Assembly: GCF_001028135.1 (NCBI RefSeq)
Contig: NZ_LDNM01000009.1
Location: forward strand, 46,909-110,908
Direction: 5' to 3'
Source: Xenorhabdus griffiniae
GTDB taxonomy: Bacteria; Pseudomonadota; Gammaproteobacteria; Enterobacterales; Enterobacteriaceae
Length of the DNA stretch: 64,000 bases
Shown here: piece by piece, positions 41,325-52,414 of the stretch
Position numbering within the stretch: the stretch's first letter is position 1
Layout: each line of letters begins with the position of its first letter
Translations under genes and position numbers: made by a program
Notes under the pieces: model-generated
The model's database searches: none
What the model was told of the DNA's origin: nothing
The model's input: only the letters and a program-made list of their open reading frames with translations

Positions 41325-43085
41325 ATGTTCAAGACATGGAAAATATCACTTATCGCTGTATCCCTGCTCATTTCTACCCCTCTTTATTCTGCCACTGAGC
41401 CTGCTGTTGAAGCCAAACAAGGCATGGTTGTCAGCTCACAACGCCTTGCTTCACAAGCTGGCATAGATATTCTAAAAATGGGCGGGAACGCCATTGATGC
41501 GGCGGTTGCCGTTGGATATGCCGAGGCAGTGGTTAATCCCTGCTGTGGCAATATTGGTGGTGGTGGATTTATGACCATCCATCTTGCCAATGGAAAAGAT
41601 ACTTTCATTAATTTCCGTGAAACAGCCCCTGCCGCAGCCAGCGCTGATATGTATCAGGATAAAGATGGAAACGTTATCAAAAGTGCCAGCCTGTATGGTT
41701 ATAAATCAATTGCTGTACCGGGTACAGTAATGGGATTTGAAGAGGCATTGAAAAAGTATGGCACATTAACTCGTGAACAAGTCATGGCACCCGCCATCAA
41801 ACTGGCGCGCGAAGGCTATATTCTGACCCGTGGAGATACCAATATTCTGGACACCACAGTTAAGCGTTTTGCTCAAGATCCAGAAGCTGCCCGTATTTTT
41901 CTGCGTGAAAATGGTAAGCCATTCGAACCCGGGGACCGGCTCATTCAAACCGATTTAGCCAACACGCTGGAAATGATTGCCAAACACGGGCCTGATGCTT
42001 TTTATCACGGCAAAATTCCCCAATTAGTTGCAGAAGCGTCAAAAAAATCAGGCGGAATTATTACCGCAGCGGATTTCGCCAATTATCACATTACAGAAAC
42101 CGCTCCTGTCACCTGTAGTTACCGAGGCTATAAATTCATCTCTTCTCCGCCGCCCAGCTCTGGTGGTGTTACGTTATGTGAGATATTAAACGTCATTGAA
42201 GGCTACGATCTTAAATCCATGGGATTCAACTCTGCTGCTTATATTCACACATTGACAGAAGCCATGCGCCACGCCTATATGGATAGAAATACCTATCTGG
42301 GCGATCCAGTCTTTATCAATAATCCGCTTGATCGACTGTTGAGTAAAAGCTACGCCGAATCAATCAGAAAAGACATTCAACCCAATAAAGCCACCCCATC
42401 AGTGAATGTTCAACCGGATATGGGTCCCCATGAAAAACCAGAGACTACCCACTATTCCGTGGTAGATAAAGAAGGGAACGCAGTATCAACCACTTACACC
42501 ATCAATGGACGTTTTGGTGCTGTCGTGATTGCCCCAGGAACCGGCTTCTTCCTCAACGATGAAATGGACGACTTCACAACTAAAGTCGGTGAGAAAAACC
42601 TGTATGGGTTAGTACAAGGTGCAACCAACTCGATCGCCCCCGGTAAGCGCCCACTATCATCAATGAGTCCAACTCTCGTGACCAAAGATAATAAAATCTT
42701 CCTGGTCTTGGGTTCTCCGGGAGGCTCACGCATTATCTCCATTACGCTACAAGCTGCCCTGAATATCCTCGAATTCAACATGCCACCACAAGAAGCTGTC
42801 GATAGCCCACGGTTCCACCATCAATGGCTACCAGACGAGGTCTATTATGAGCAACGTGGGCTGTCGAAAGATACCCTGAATTTACTGGAAAAAATGGGTT
42901 ACAAAATGGTGGAACAGACACCGTGGGGAGCAACAGAGTTAATTATGATTGGATTGCCGGGTGCTGCCGGCGTTGCCCCGGAATCATCAGGTAACGATTC
43001 AGCCGTATCAGGTATTGTCCATGAAGGTTACATCTACGGTGCTAACGATGCACGGCGACCTGCCGGTGCCGCTATTGGTTATTAA
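41325..43085 (+). CDS. ggt: Periplasmic gamma-glutamyltransferase
   Basis: Ntn-hydrolase that cleaves or transfers the gamma-glutamyl group of glutathione and related peptides in the periplasm. The 586-residue precursor has a signal peptide of about 23 residues (LIAVSLLISTPLYSA) and cleaves itself before Thr374 in ETTHYSVVDKEGNAV, giving the large and small subunits. The oxyanion/Gly-Gly segment is present as LGSPGGSRII. GGAGAACAAC precedes the ATG. Family length matches (580 in E. coli), and an inverted repeat at 43105-43135 follows. Released cysteinylglycine and glutamate would be imported as nutrients. Confidence 0.95.
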   Translation: MFKTWKISLIAVSLLISTPLYSATEPAVEAKQGMVVSSQRLASQAGIDILKMGGNAIDAAVAVGYAEAVVNPCCGNIGGGGFMTIHLANGKDTFINFRETAPAAASADMYQDKDGNVIKSASLYGYKSIAVPGTVMGFEEALKKYGTLTREQVMAPAIKLAREGYILTRGDTNILDTTVKRFAQDPEAARIFLRENGKPFEPGDRLIQTDLANTLEMIAKHGPDAFYHGKIPQLVAEASKKSGGIITAADFANYHITETAPVTCSYRGYKFISSPPPSSGGVTLCEILNVIEGYDLKSMGFNSAAYIHTLTEAMRHAYMDRNTYLGDPVFINNPLDRLLSKSYAESIRKDIQPNKATPSVNVQPDMGPHEKPETTHYSVVDKEGNAVSTTYTINGRFGAVVIAPGTGFFLNDEMDDFTTKVGEKNLYGLVQGATNSIAPGKRPLSSMSPTLVTKDNKIFLVLGSPGGSRIISITLQAALNILEFNMPPQEAVDSPRFHHQWLPDEVYYEQRGLSKDTLNLLEKMGYKMVEQTPWGATELIMIGLPGAAGVAPESSGNDSAVSGIVHEGYIYGANDARRPAGAAIGY

Positions 43086-43104
43086 TTCAGCATAAATAAA
43101 CGAA

Positions 43105-43135
43105 AAAGGTGGGCTGATTTCAACAGCGCACCTTT
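43105..43135. terminator. Terminator between ggt and brnQ
   Basis: AAAGGTG(G)GCTG / CAGC(G)CACCTTT with one G-G mismatch, between two convergent genes. On the minus strand it could also end the brnQ transcript. Confidence 0.6.
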
Positions 43136-43185
43136 ACCATCTTATAACATCACTTATCCATGTTTATCATAAATAGACTTCATTC

Positions 43186-44526
43186 CTACTTCTCTTCAGG
43201 CTGCACTTCATACTTTGGGAGCTTTACGCCGCCGACAATGCGGTCATAGATAGCGCACACAACCATCGTCAGTAAAGTAGGCAGTAACCAAGCCAAACCT
43301 TGATCCGATAATGGCAGATGCTTCGCCCACTCAGGCAGTAAATGAGTGAGGTACTCAGAAACTTTTATGGCATCCAAAACCCCAAACAGCAAACTGACAG
43401 ACATGGCAGGAGCCAAAATACGGGTGCAGTTATGCCACCAACGGGTTGTAAAGCTCAGTAATATCAGCACGATACAGGGAGGATAAATGGCCGTCAGTAC
43501 GGGAAGTGAGAACTTAATCAAGTGACTTAAGCCCATGTTAGAAACCAACATGGAGAATGTGCCTAAAATCAGTACCAGAGTACGGTAGGATAATGGCAAA
43601 TAACGGCTGAAAAATTCAGAACAAGCACACGTCAAGCCAACAGCAGTCACCATACAAGCAACGAAAATCAGTACCGCGAGGAAGAAACTGCCATAGTTAC
43701 CAAAAATGCTTTGGACATAGGCGTGCAAAATCGCAGCCCCATTATCTGCGGTAGGCACTAATGTGCCACTGCCTTCCCCAAGTTTGAACAAAGAGAGGTA
43801 TACCAGCGTCAAGCCAAGACCGGCAATCACGCCAGCCCACATAGCATAGCGCGTCAACAGGGAAGAAGCCGCAACCCCTCTGGAACGAACAGCGTTAACA
43901 ATAACAATCCCGAATACCATTGCAGCCAGTGTGTCCATGGTCAAATAGCCATTGACAAAGCCATTTGAGAACGGAGTTTCCCGATAAGTTTCAATAGCAG
44001 GAACAGGGCCACCTGCCGGCCACAACACAGCCGCAATTCCTAAAATGGCTAACGCCACGATTTTGATTGGGGCCAATATATGGCCAACACTATCCAGTAG
44101 TTTGCCCGGATACAATGAAATCAGCACCACGAGTGCAAAATAGATCACACTATAGATAAATAGAGGAAGATCACCTGTTCCGGTAAGTGATGCCATACCC
44201 ACTTCAAAAGAAACCGTTGCAGTCCTGGGGGTTGCAAACAGGGGGCCGACAGCTAAATAGCAAACAGTTGCCAGAATCAGACCTGCCGTTTTCCCAATCG
44301 GTGCACTGAGTGCTTCAATGCCCCCACCCACTTTTGCCAACGCAATGACAGTAATGACCGGCATGCCAACAGCAGTTAGCAAAAAGCCAGCGGCTGAGAT
44401 CCAAACATTCTCTCCTGCCTGCAAGCCAACCATAGGCGGAAAAATAATATTTCCCGCACCAACAAACAAGGCAAAGGTCATAAAACCTAATGCCCAAATA
44501 TCCTTAGATGATAAACGGTATGCCAT
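43186..44526 (-). CDS. brnQ: Branched-chain amino acid transporter (LIVCS family)
   Basis: Sodium- or proton-coupled carrier for leucine, isoleucine and valine in the inner membrane. The 446-residue product has about 12 helices and the family N-terminus [30 protein letters not shown], plus [19 protein letters not shown], both conserved in BrnQ. Length is close to E. coli (439). It follows phoR on the same strand with a 355-bp gap, the same order as phoB-phoR-brnQ in E. coli. Confidence 0.96.
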   Translation of the reverse strand: MAYRLSSKDIWALGFMTFALFVGAGNIIFPPMVGLQAGENVWISAAGFLLTAVGMPVITVIALAKVGGGIEALSAPIGKTAGLILATVCYLAVGPLFATPRTATVSFEVGMASLTGTGDLPLFIYSVIYFALVVLISLYPGKLLDSVGHILAPIKIVALAILGIAAVLWPAGGPVPAIETYRETPFSNGFVNGYLTMDTLAAMVFGIVIVNAVRSRGVAASSLLTRYAMWAGVIAGLGLTLVYLSLFKLGEGSGTLVPTADNGAAILHAYVQSIFGNYGSFFLAVLIFVACMVTAVGLTCACSEFFSRYLPLSYRTLVLILGTFSMLVSNMGLSHLIKFSLPVLTAIYPPCIVLILLSFTTRWWHNCTRILAPAMSVSLLFGVLDAIKVSEYLTHLLPEWAKHLPLSDQGLAWLLPTLLTMVVCAIYDRIVGGVKLPKYEVQPEEK

Positions 44527-44753
44527 AATGATTGCTAATGTATTATTGCCAAAAGAGATGCATTTGCGACAGTAACTATCGCAACTACTTGAATTTTCAC
44601 TGGCGAGACCGAATTCTGATTTAACAGTCAGTGATCAACATAATATTCACTGATAATCGCAAGATACAGAATGATAGTAGTAATAACAGCTAGAATCGCC
44701 AACAACTGCCCCCAAGTAAAACTTTTATAGCGCTAAAAGGCAAGTGTAAAACC

Positions 44754-44785
44754 AAAAACCAGAATAATGTACTGAACTGGTTTTT
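44754..44785 (-). terminator. phoR terminator in the phoR-brnQ gap
   Basis: AAAAACCAG / CTGGTTTTT is a 9-bp perfect stem with a 14-base loop and T-runs on both strands, about 97 bp beyond the phoR stop. The remaining gap (44527-44881) holds CTTTTATAGCGCTAAAAG at 44722-44739, another imperfect dyad, and AT-rich DNA presumed to carry the brnQ promoter. Confidence 0.65.
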
Positions 44786-44881
44786 AAAATCAGTTATTAT
44801 TGTTATCTATCATTGAATACACACTATATGATTTGTTCATTTTCTGCTCGCGCACATTTTTTGTTCATGCTAACGCATAAA

Positions 44882-46207
44882 TTATTTTGTCGTAAAACGG
44901 TTTTTGGCAGAGGCAATAAGCCGAGATGCCAATAAAAAGCTAAACACTGAGCCTTTCCCTAAAGTACTCGCAATATCAAGATGAGTATTATAGTGATGCA
45001 ATGCATGTTTCACTATCGATAAACCTAACCCATTCCCCCCAGTTTGACGTGAGCGGGCCAGATCGACGCGATAAAAACGTTCTGTCAGACGTGGTAAATG
45101 TTCCGCGCTAATTCCACCGCCATTGTCTTCCACTTTGAACTGTGCGCCTTGGGAAACATCTCGCCAGCTCACCTCAATCCTTGTGCCCGGAGGGGTATGT
45201 GTAATGGCGTTATAAACAAGGTTGGACATTGCACTGCGTAATTGCTCTTCATTACCAAACACTTTCAGCCTTTCATCAATATCAAACACAATATCGTGCT
45301 GCTCATTTCCCAAGGCCAATACTTTTCGTTGCAATACTTCCCGTTGCAATACTTTCAATATGTTGGGAACATCCACGACTTCATTCATGTTCACTTGTGG
45401 TCCCCCTTCAATTTTGGAAAGATGCAGCAGTTGTTGCACCAAACCATCCATTCTTCGTATTTGTTCCCGCATTGTACCGATGACTTTCTGGTTTACGTTA
45501 GTGTCGAACGCCTGATCCTCCATCATTTCCAGATAACCTTGCAGTACAGTGAGAGGGGTTTTGAGTTCATGACTTACATTGGCAAAAAAATCCCGTCTGG
45601 CATTTTCCAACTGTCGTTTTTGGGTGATGTCGCGCGCGACCATCAATAATTGCTTCTCAGAATAAGGCATAATGCGGAACTCTATCATATTGCCATTATT
45701 CAATTCGATGGACAGAGGGTGGGAAAAATCATTCGCTGTAATATAACGGCTAAAATCAGGATAGCGAAGCAGGTTGAAAATATGCTGACCGTTATCCTCA
45801 GGCCAGCGGAATCCAAGTAAATGCTGAGCCAGACGATTACACCAAAAAATATTGCCCTCCGTGGTCATTATCACAATGGCATCCGGCAATGATTCCGCCC
45901 CATTGCGAAAGCGCTTGATGAGTAATGCGAGTTCACGACGTCGTTTGCGATTGCGTTGCTGCAACTGATAAATACCATAAAAGATAGGTTCCCAGCCGCC
46001 ACAACCGGCGGGCGGTAACATATTGCGATCCAGCCATAACCAATCGGATAATTTCAGTAAATTATAGCCATGCCATATCAGAGCCAAAAATAGTGCAATA
46101 ACCAGCAACCATGCTAACTGACCGATGAAAAGAGACAAAATGACAGCGGGCAAGCAAAAAAGCACAAGCCCCCATACCAACTTTTTCCAGGATAAACGCT
46201 CAAGCAC
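44882..46207 (-). CDS. phoR: Phosphate regulon sensor histidine kinase PhoR
   Basis: Membrane histidine kinase that phosphorylates PhoB when phosphate is scarce, controlled through the Pst transporter and PhoU. The 441-residue product has two N-terminal helices (about 9-50), a PAS domain (about 100-195), the phosphoacceptor His213 in [22 protein letters not shown], and the ATPase domain with [21 protein letters not shown] and [14 protein letters not shown]. His213 has the same number as in E. coli. It begins 19 bp after phoB and is co-transcribed with it. Confidence 0.97.
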   Translation of the reverse strand: MLERLSWKKLVWGLVLFCLPAVILSLFIGQLAWLLVIALFLALIWHGYNLLKLSDWLWLDRNMLPPAGCGGWEPIFYGIYQLQQRNRKRRRELALLIKRFRNGAESLPDAIVIMTTEGNIFWCNRLAQHLLGFRWPEDNGQHIFNLLRYPDFSRYITANDFSHPLSIELNNGNMIEFRIMPYSEKQLLMVARDITQKRQLENARRDFFANVSHELKTPLTVLQGYLEMMEDQAFDTNVNQKVIGTMREQIRRMDGLVQQLLHLSKIEGGPQVNMNEVVDVPNILKVLQREVLQRKVLALGNEQHDIVFDIDERLKVFGNEEQLRSAMSNLVYNAITHTPPGTRIEVSWRDVSQGAQFKVEDNGGGISAEHLPRLTERFYRVDLARSRQTGGNGLGLSIVKHALHHYNTHLDIASTLGKGSVFSFLLASRLIASAKNRFTTK

Positions 46208-46226
46208 GCGACTTTACTCCGAACAA

Positions 46227-46916
46227 TCAATAGCGGGTAGAAAAGCGATAACCCGTACCACGCACCGTCTGTACCATCCTTGCGTGATCCCCTATCTCCA
46301 GCGCCCTACGCAAACGGCGAATATGTACATCAACCGTACGATCTTCCACATAAACATTTGTTCCCCACACATAGTTGAGTAGCTGCTCACGACTATAAAC
46401 ACGCTCAGGATGAGTCATAAAAAAGTGGAGAAGTTTGAATTCAGTTGGTCCCATTTCCACATCTTGTCCATGACTGGAAACGCGGTGGGATGACGGATCC
46501 AGCGCTAATCCACCCATATCAATAATCTCTTCCGACTCTATAGGTGAAAGGCGGCGCAAAACAGCCTTAACCCGGGCAATCAATTCCTTGGGTGAAAAAG
46601 GCTTTGTTATATAGTCATCGGCACCGACATCTAAGCCATGTACCCTATCTTCTTCTTCCACCCGAGCCGTGACCATAATAATAGGGATCGCCTTAACGTT
46701 ATTATCCCGTTTCATTTGCCGGATAAGTTGTATTCCCGAACCTCCCGGCAGCATCCAGTCCAATAATACCAAATCAGGATAAGGCTCAGACAAACGTCTT
46801 ATCGCCGTATCGTAATCTTCCGCTTCAATGGCCTGATAACCGTTTTGTTCCAGAGCAAAACAGACCATTTCACGAATCGGCACTTCATCTTCAACTACCA
46901 AAATGCGTTTAACCAT
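46227..46916 (-). CDS. phoB: Phosphate regulon response regulator PhoB
   Basis: OmpR-family activator that binds Pho boxes when phosphorylated. The 229-residue product has a receiver domain with the phosphoacceptor Asp53 ([13 protein letters not shown]), the conserved Thr and Lys ([20 protein letters not shown]) and the winged-helix domain with [15 protein letters not shown] chose ATG 46916 ([17 protein letters not shown]), which gives exactly the E. coli length. Upstream ATGs, including 46955, would extend it beyond the family N-terminus. A Pho box at 46980-46997 predicts autoregulation. Confidence 0.97.
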   Translation of the reverse strand: MVKRILVVEDEVPIREMVCFALEQNGYQAIEAEDYDTAIRRLSEPYPDLVLLDWMLPGGSGIQLIRQMKRDNNVKAIPIIMVTARVEEEDRVHGLDVGADDYITKPFSPKELIARVKAVLRRLSPIESEEIIDMGGLALDPSSHRVSSHGQDVEMGPTEFKLLHFFMTHPERVYSREQLLNYVWGTNVYVEDRTVDVHIRRLRRALEIGDHARMVQTVRGTGYRFSTRY

Positions 46917-46979
46917 GGCTAATTCCGTTAATGTCATTAAGGTCAGTGAGTTCACTACAAAACATTATGAGTCAATTTT

Positions 46980-46997
46980 ATGACACTTTGATGAAAC
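46980..46997 (-). promoter_or_regulatory. Pho box upstream of phoB
   Basis: On the minus strand GTTTCAT-CAAA-GTGTCAT matches the consensus CTGTCAT-(A/T-rich 4)-CTGTCAT at 5 of 7 and 6 of 7 positions with the correct 11-bp repeat. It is 64 bp before the phoB ATG. It supports PhoB autoactivation. Confidence 0.75.
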
Positions 46998-47185
46998 CTC
47001 TTACTCCTCAATTAGCAAGAGACAAACTGGCTCTCAAAGAAAATTTTGCAACTTTGTCATATTTCACTGTGGATGCGAAGTAGCTCGAAAATTCAGTAAA
47101 GAATGTCGAATTGCACAGGACATCCCTCAAACTGCCATTATAATTAACTCCTGCAACAAGCAAGGAAGTAACGGGCGGGAAAATC

Positions 47186-48403
47186 ATGCGAATTATTCAC
47201 ACATCTGACTGGCATCTTGGCCAATATTTTTTTACTAAAAGCCGCGCTGCTGAACATAAGCATTTTTTGCAGTGGCTGATTGAAAAAATCATTCAATATC
47301 AAGTTGATGCACTAATTATTGCCGGCGATATTTTTGATACTGGTTCGCCCCCCAGCTACGCACGTGAACTTTATAACAAATTCATTGTGGCATTACAGCC
47401 TACAGGCTGCCAGCTTGTCATTCTTGGTGGAAACCACGATTCTGTTGCCACACTTAACGAATCAAAATCCCTCCTCTCTTACCTGAATACCCTTGTGATT
47501 GCCAATGCTGAAACTGAAGATATCACACAGCAGATAAAGCTTCTGAATAACAGAGATGGCAATGCAGGGGCCATTCTCTGTGCCATTCCCTATCTGCGGC
47601 CACGGGATATTATGACCAGTCAGGCGGGGCAATCGGGCGTACAAAAGCAACAGGCACTACAGGATGCCATCTCCGGGCATTATCACAAGCTCTACCAACA
47701 AGCCTGTGCATTACGAGAACAGCTCGGCCAGCCATTACCGATTATCGCCACGGGTCACCTCACTACGGTGGGCGCTTCCACTACAGATTCCGTTCGAGAT
47801 ATTTACATCGGCACATTAGAGGCCTTCCCCGCACAGTCATTCCCTCCTGCTGACTATATTGCACTAGGGCATATCCACCGCCCGCAAGTCATCGGTAAAT
47901 CAGCGCATATCCGCTACAGCGGTTCTCCTATTCCACTCAGCTTTGATGAAGTGGGACAGGAAAAAAGTGTCTGCTTAGTGGACTTTACATCAGGCAAACT
48001 CGATAACATCACACTGTTACCAATCCCACATTATCAGCCTATGCAGCTTATTCGTGGTAATTTGAAACAAATCGAAGAACAATTACACGTTTTCAAGGAA
48101 CATCAGGGAGAGCGCCCGGTTTGGCTGGATATTGAAGTCGCAACCCAGGATTATCTGCACGACATCCAAAAACGCATTCAGGCCCTAAGTGAAGGGTTGC
48201 CTGTTGAGATTATCCTGCTACGCCGCAGCAAAAGCGCTCGCCAACGGTCACTGTCAGAACAACATAAAGAAACGCTTACCGAGCTAAGTGTAGATGAAGT
48301 CTTTGAGCGGCGTTTAACGCTGGCAGAAATCGATGATCTTGCCCAAAAACAACGCCTGACCACTCTATTTAAACAGACGCTGGATGATATTTCTCAGCAA
48401 TAA
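47186..48403 (+). CDS. sbcD: SbcD, nuclease subunit of the SbcCD complex
   Basis: Mn-dependent nuclease (Mre11 homologue) that with SbcC cleaves hairpins and protein-blocked DNA ends. The 405-residue product has the phosphoesterase motifs HTSDWHLGQ, AGDIFDTG, GGNHDS and, further on, TGHLTT and LGHIHRPQ. Length matches E. coli (400). It is divergent from phoB; sbcC starts 17 bp downstream. The two together process palindromes and inverted repeats, several of which occur in this window. Confidence 0.97.
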   Translation: MRIIHTSDWHLGQYFFTKSRAAEHKHFLQWLIEKIIQYQVDALIIAGDIFDTGSPPSYARELYNKFIVALQPTGCQLVILGGNHDSVATLNESKSLLSYLNTLVIANAETEDITQQIKLLNNRDGNAGAILCAIPYLRPRDIMTSQAGQSGVQKQQALQDAISGHYHKLYQQACALREQLGQPLPIIATGHLTTVGASTTDSVRDIYIGTLEAFPAQSFPPADYIALGHIHRPQVIGKSAHIRYSGSPIPLSFDEVGQEKSVCLVDFTSGKLDNITLLPIPHYQPMQLIRGNLKQIEEQLHVFKEHQGERPVWLDIEVATQDYLHDIQKRIQALSEGLPVEIILLRRSKSARQRSLSEQHKETLTELSVDEVFERRLTLAEIDDLAQKQRLTTLFKQTLDDISQQ

Positions 48404-48420
48404 CCTGAAGAGAACATGCC

Positions 48421-51400
48421 ATGAAAATTCTTAGCTTACGGCTGAAAAATATCAATTCCCTGCAAGGTGAGTGGAAAATTGACTTTACGGCAGAACCCTT
48501 TGCCAGCAATGGATTATTTGCCATTATCGGCCCAACGGGTGCAGGGAAAACATCTTTATTGGATGCCATTTGCCTCGCCCTTTATCATGAAACACCAAGG
48601 CTCAACACTATTTCTGCCTCGCAAAATGAACTTATGACCCGTCATACCGCAGAGTGTCTTGCTGAAGTAGAATTTGAAGTCAAAGGCGTCGCTTATCGGG
48701 CATTTTGGAGTCAGCGTCGTGCTCGTAACCAGGTAAATGGCAAACTCCAGCCCCCAAAAGGAGAATTAGCCCTCAAAAAAGAGGGAAAAATCCTGTCTGA
48801 TAAAATTCCAGAGAAAAAAGAAAAAATAGCCGAAATAACTGGGCTGGATTTTAGCCGTTTTACCAAATCCATGCTTTTGTCACAGGGGAATTTTGCCGCA
48901 TTTTTGAATGCACAGGATAAAGACAGAGCCGATCTACTGGAAGAGCTAACCGGTACAGAAATTTACGGCATGCTGTCCCAGGAAATTTATCAACGCCATA
49001 AAGAGGTGCAATCTGAGCTGAATATCCAACAAGCCAAAGCCGCTTCCATTGAGTTACTCACGCCAGAACAACAACAGACATACCAAAACCAACAACAGCA
49101 GCTCATTACAGAAGAAACCCAACTCAGCCAACAAATGAAAGCCTTGCAAACAGCTGAACAGTGGCTTTTGCGACAGGATGAGCTACAGCAATCACTGGTC
49201 AGCAGTGCTTCACTTTTACAACAAACTGAACAAGACATTCAGGAAGCACAACCTCAATTGCAACAACTTGCTGCTGGCGAACCCGCAGAGAAAATCCGTC
49301 CATTATGGGATGCCCAAAACCGAGCCATCCATGAAAAACAGCGGATCATAGAACAACGCACAAAAATAGAGTATGAGCGCCAACAACAACTGGCAATGCT
49401 GCAACCTGCCGAACAGCAACTGACACAACTGGAAAAACAGCGGGAAGAACATCAACAGCATCAAAACCAACAAGAAACGCTCATCTCAGCGCAAATTATG
49501 CCGCTCGATCATAAAATTGATATCCAATCCAAAGATCTGCTGAAACTTGAGCAAGAGATTGCAGGACAAAACCGTGACCTCACAGACATCTTATCCCAAC
49601 ACCAAGCGACACAGGACCGAACAGCAGCTTTAAATAGCGAACAAAAGGCGTTGGAATCCTATGATGAGCAGCACCCTTATTACCGCAGTTTGGACAGCAA
49701 ACTGCCTGAATGGAAACAACTATTCACCCGCCAGAAAGAGCGACAAGAAAAAATAGATCAGCTTACCCAAAGCACCCAACAAATTGCCTCAGAGCTTGCC
49801 CGCACAACCGATGATTTACATACCTTGAATGCAGAGTTAGCCAAACAACAAGAACAGAGCCAAATACTGCGCAACAGCCTTGCCACTGCGGCAAGCCAAC
49901 TCACAACTTTGCAGCAAAAGCATCCACTAGAACAATTACAAAAAAATTTAGAAAATTATCAGAAACAATTAGTATCACAAAACCAACTGGAGATCTTACT
50001 TCCCCAGATCCAGCAGTTACATACCACGATCTCAGCCGATCAAAACCAATTGATCCAATCTCAAGCATTGGTAAAAGCCTTACCTGATCAGATCGCAATC
50101 CTCAATCAACAATTGGCAGATAAGCAGCAACATTATGACGATCTCACCAATCGAATTCGTTTAGAACAACAAATAGTTAGCCTGGAAAAAGAACGGGCAC
50201 AATTAAAAGCAGGTGAATCTTGCCCGCTGTGTGGTTCAACTCATCATCCTTTAATCAATGAATACCAGAATATTGCCCTACCACATTCAGAAGAGCGTTT
50301 GAAAACGCTGCGCCAACAGATTGAGCAATTGCAAGAAAATCGTGCAACCCTACAGCAAAAACAACAGATTCAACAGCAGCACTGCGAGCAATTGCAGCAA
50401 AATATTGCACAATACAATATTAAATTAGCAGCATTGGTTAAACAGTGGGAACACCATTGCCAGCAGTTACAAGCTACAGAATTACCGATGAAAGCAGAGA
50501 CGGTTAATCACTTTATCAGTCAGCGACAATCTACTTATCACCAATACCAGGCTCAACAAGAAGCACTTTCACAGGCAGAGAAAAACTATCAAGCAGCCGA
50601 AAAAGCACTTGCTGCCAATCGGGAGCAATACCAGGCTTGTGAAAAGAATATTGAATTGGAAAAATTCAAACAGGATTCAGCCCAAAAACAATTGGCAGAA
50701 AAGGCGGAAGAAGTTCAACTAATAGAAGCTCACTACGCAGCGACAGCACAACAGTTAAACACACAATTACAGCCAACACCTTTCACACTCCCTGCCCCCT
50801 ATGAAACAGAAAACTGGCTGCAACAGCGTGAACAGGAATTAAAAAACTACCACAATTCACGAGAAAAGTGGCAGCAGCTACAAAAAGAGCAAGCAGCCTT
50901 GCAAAGCAAACTGGGTGAACTAGACAAACAAAAAAATAAGCTCTCCACTCATCTTCATGCTTTGAATGAACAGCAGAAACAACAAATACAGTTATTGGAA
51001 CAAACACGCCAGGAACGTCATCGTTTATTTGGCGAACAATCCATCATTGCCGTTCGTCAGGCTTTGCAACAAAAAACCAATGAACTGGAAACGAGCCACA
51101 AACAAGCAACTTTCCATCTGCAAACACTGCAAAATAAAATGAGTCAATTAATCGGTGCTGCCAGTGAAATAGAAAAAAGCCACCTCGCCGCCGAAGCAAA
51201 CTACAAACGTGCTGCCAGCCATTTCCAAACAGGCTTAGAACAGCAAGGCTTTCCTGATCAATCATCCTTTGAACGTGCTTTATTGGAACCGGAACAGCGG
51301 GAAAAATTACAACAATTACAAGAAAAACTTGAACAGCAACAATTGCAGGCCAAAACACGCCACCATGAATCAGAAGTGGCCTTACAACGACATACAAAAA

Positions 51401-52101
51401 CACAGCCGCAATTACTTAACCAGTATGAACCTCAACAATTAGCCGCCCTATTGACCGACGTTATGGCTCAGTTGAAACACAACAACCAACAACAAGGTGA
51501 AGTCAGAACCCTATTGAGCAGTGATGCAACTCGCCGCCAACACCAACAGGAGTTACTGGCACAGATCGCACTTTTACAGCAAACATATGATGACTGGAGC
51601 TATCTCAATAATCTTATTGGCTCCGCCGATGGCGCTAAATTCCGCCGTTTTGCTCAAGGCCTGACATTGGATCATCTCGTGCATCTGGCTAATATTCGAT
51701 TGGAAAAATTACATGGCCGCTACTACTTGCAACGCAAGGATGACGGTGGGCTGGAATTACAAGTCGTTGACACCTGGCAAGCGGAAGCCATGAGGGATAC
51801 CAAAACGCTTTCTGGAGGTGAAAGTTTCCTTGTCAGCCTGGCTCTTGCCCTCGCCTTGTCTGATCTAGTGAGTAACAAAACACAAATAGAATCCCTGTTC
51901 CTTGATGAAGGCTTTGGCACGCTTGATCCTGAAACCCTGGATATCGCTTTGGATGCACTGGATCACCTTAATGCATCAGGAAAAACTATCGGGGTAATTA
52001 GCCATGTAGAAGCCTTAAAAGAGCGAATTCCTGTTCAGATCAAAGTGGAAAAAAAGAATGGATTGGGCTTCAGCCAATTAGCCGCAGAATTTCGGGTTTA
52101 A
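48421..52101 (+). CDS. sbcC: SbcC, ATPase subunit of the SbcCD complex
   Basis: SMC-like Rad50 homologue that bridges DNA ends and controls SbcD. The 1226-residue product has Walker A GPTGAGKT at 37-44, two long Gln-rich coiled-coil arms, the zinc hook Cys601-Pro-Leu-Cys604 ([12 protein letters not shown]) in the middle, the ABC signature [19 protein letters not shown], and Walker [13 protein letters not shown] near the C-terminus. It is longer than E. coli SbcC (1048) because of the coiled coils, which are unusually Gln-rich. It forms an operon with sbcD. Confidence 0.96.
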   Translation: MKILSLRLKNINSLQGEWKIDFTAEPFASNGLFAIIGPTGAGKTSLLDAICLALYHETPRLNTISASQNELMTRHTAECLAEVEFEVKGVAYRAFWSQRRARNQVNGKLQPPKGELALKKEGKILSDKIPEKKEKIAEITGLDFSRFTKSMLLSQGNFAAFLNAQDKDRADLLEELTGTEIYGMLSQEIYQRHKEVQSELNIQQAKAASIELLTPEQQQTYQNQQQQLITEETQLSQQMKALQTAEQWLLRQDELQQSLVSSASLLQQTEQDIQEAQPQLQQLAAGEPAEKIRPLWDAQNRAIHEKQRIIEQRTKIEYERQQQLAMLQPAEQQLTQLEKQREEHQQHQNQQETLISAQIMPLDHKIDIQSKDLLKLEQEIAGQNRDLTDILSQHQATQDRTAALNSEQKALESYDEQHPYYRSLDSKLPEWKQLFTRQKERQEKIDQLTQSTQQIASELARTTDDLHTLNAELAKQQEQSQILRNSLATAASQLTTLQQKHPLEQLQKNLENYQKQLVSQNQLEILLPQIQQLHTTISADQNQLIQSQALVKALPDQIAILNQQLADKQQHYDDLTNRIRLEQQIVSLEKERAQLKAGESCPLCGSTHHPLINEYQNIALPHSEERLKTLRQQIEQLQENRATLQQKQQIQQQHCEQLQQNIAQYNIKLAALVKQWEHHCQQLQATELPMKAETVNHFISQRQSTYHQYQAQQEALSQAEKNYQAAEKALAANREQYQACEKNIELEKFKQDSAQKQLAEKAEEVQLIEAHYAATAQQLNTQLQPTPFTLPAPYETENWLQQREQELKNYHNSREKWQQLQKEQAALQSKLGELDKQKNKLSTHLHALNEQQKQQIQLLEQTRQERHRLFGEQSIIAVRQALQQKTNELETSHKQATFHLQTLQNKMSQLIGAASEIEKSHLAAEANYKRAASHFQTGLEQQGFPDQSSFERALLEPEQREKLQQLQEKLEQQQLQAKTRHHESEVALQRHTKTQPQLLNQYEPQQLAALLTDVMAQLKHNNQQQGEVRTLLSSDATRRQHQQELLAQIALLQQTYDDWSYLNNLIGSADGAKFRRFAQGLTLDHLVHLANIRLEKLHGRYYLQRKDDGGLELQVVDTWQAEAMRDTKTLSGGESFLVSLALALALSDLVSNKTQIESLFLDEGFGTLDPETLDIALDALDHLNASGKTIGVISHVEALKERIPVQIKVEKKNGLGFSQLAAEFRV

Positions 52102-52414
52102 ACATGGAAATCAAATAGTGACAACCGCCTGAGCAATGTGTGTGATGTGTATATATTGAATAATACCTTCGCGTAATTTGACATTTATTCTCATACCAAA
52201 GTGCAACGCATAATAACTCGCGTTACACTATCTTTGATCTATGGGTTTTATCTACGCTTATCTGCGTTATCTTTTATCTCTGTCACACTATCTCTTAATA
52301 TTCTGGCCCTAAGCAACCCATCACTGCAAAATTCTTGCTATCACACATAAATAACTTACCTGCCCTTTTGCCAGGCAGAAGAGCAGGCATTAAGACGACA
52401 AAATTCAGTCAGTT
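52102..52414. other. Intergenic region between sbcC and cpdB
   Basis: 313 bp without a gene. It contains several imperfect direct repeats: GCGTTACACTATCTTTGATCT (about 52214) resembles GTCACACTATCTCTTAATA (about 52282), and GCGTTATC and GCGTTACA recur. There is no clear terminator for sbcC; a weak dyad with GCCTGC/GCAGGC lies near 52365-52393. I see no coding potential. Confidence 0.4.

Noticed and set aside
46227..46955. Longer PhoB start at 46955
   Set aside because: Adds 13 residues not found in the family and would bring the start closer to the Pho box; ATG 46916 gives the exact family length.
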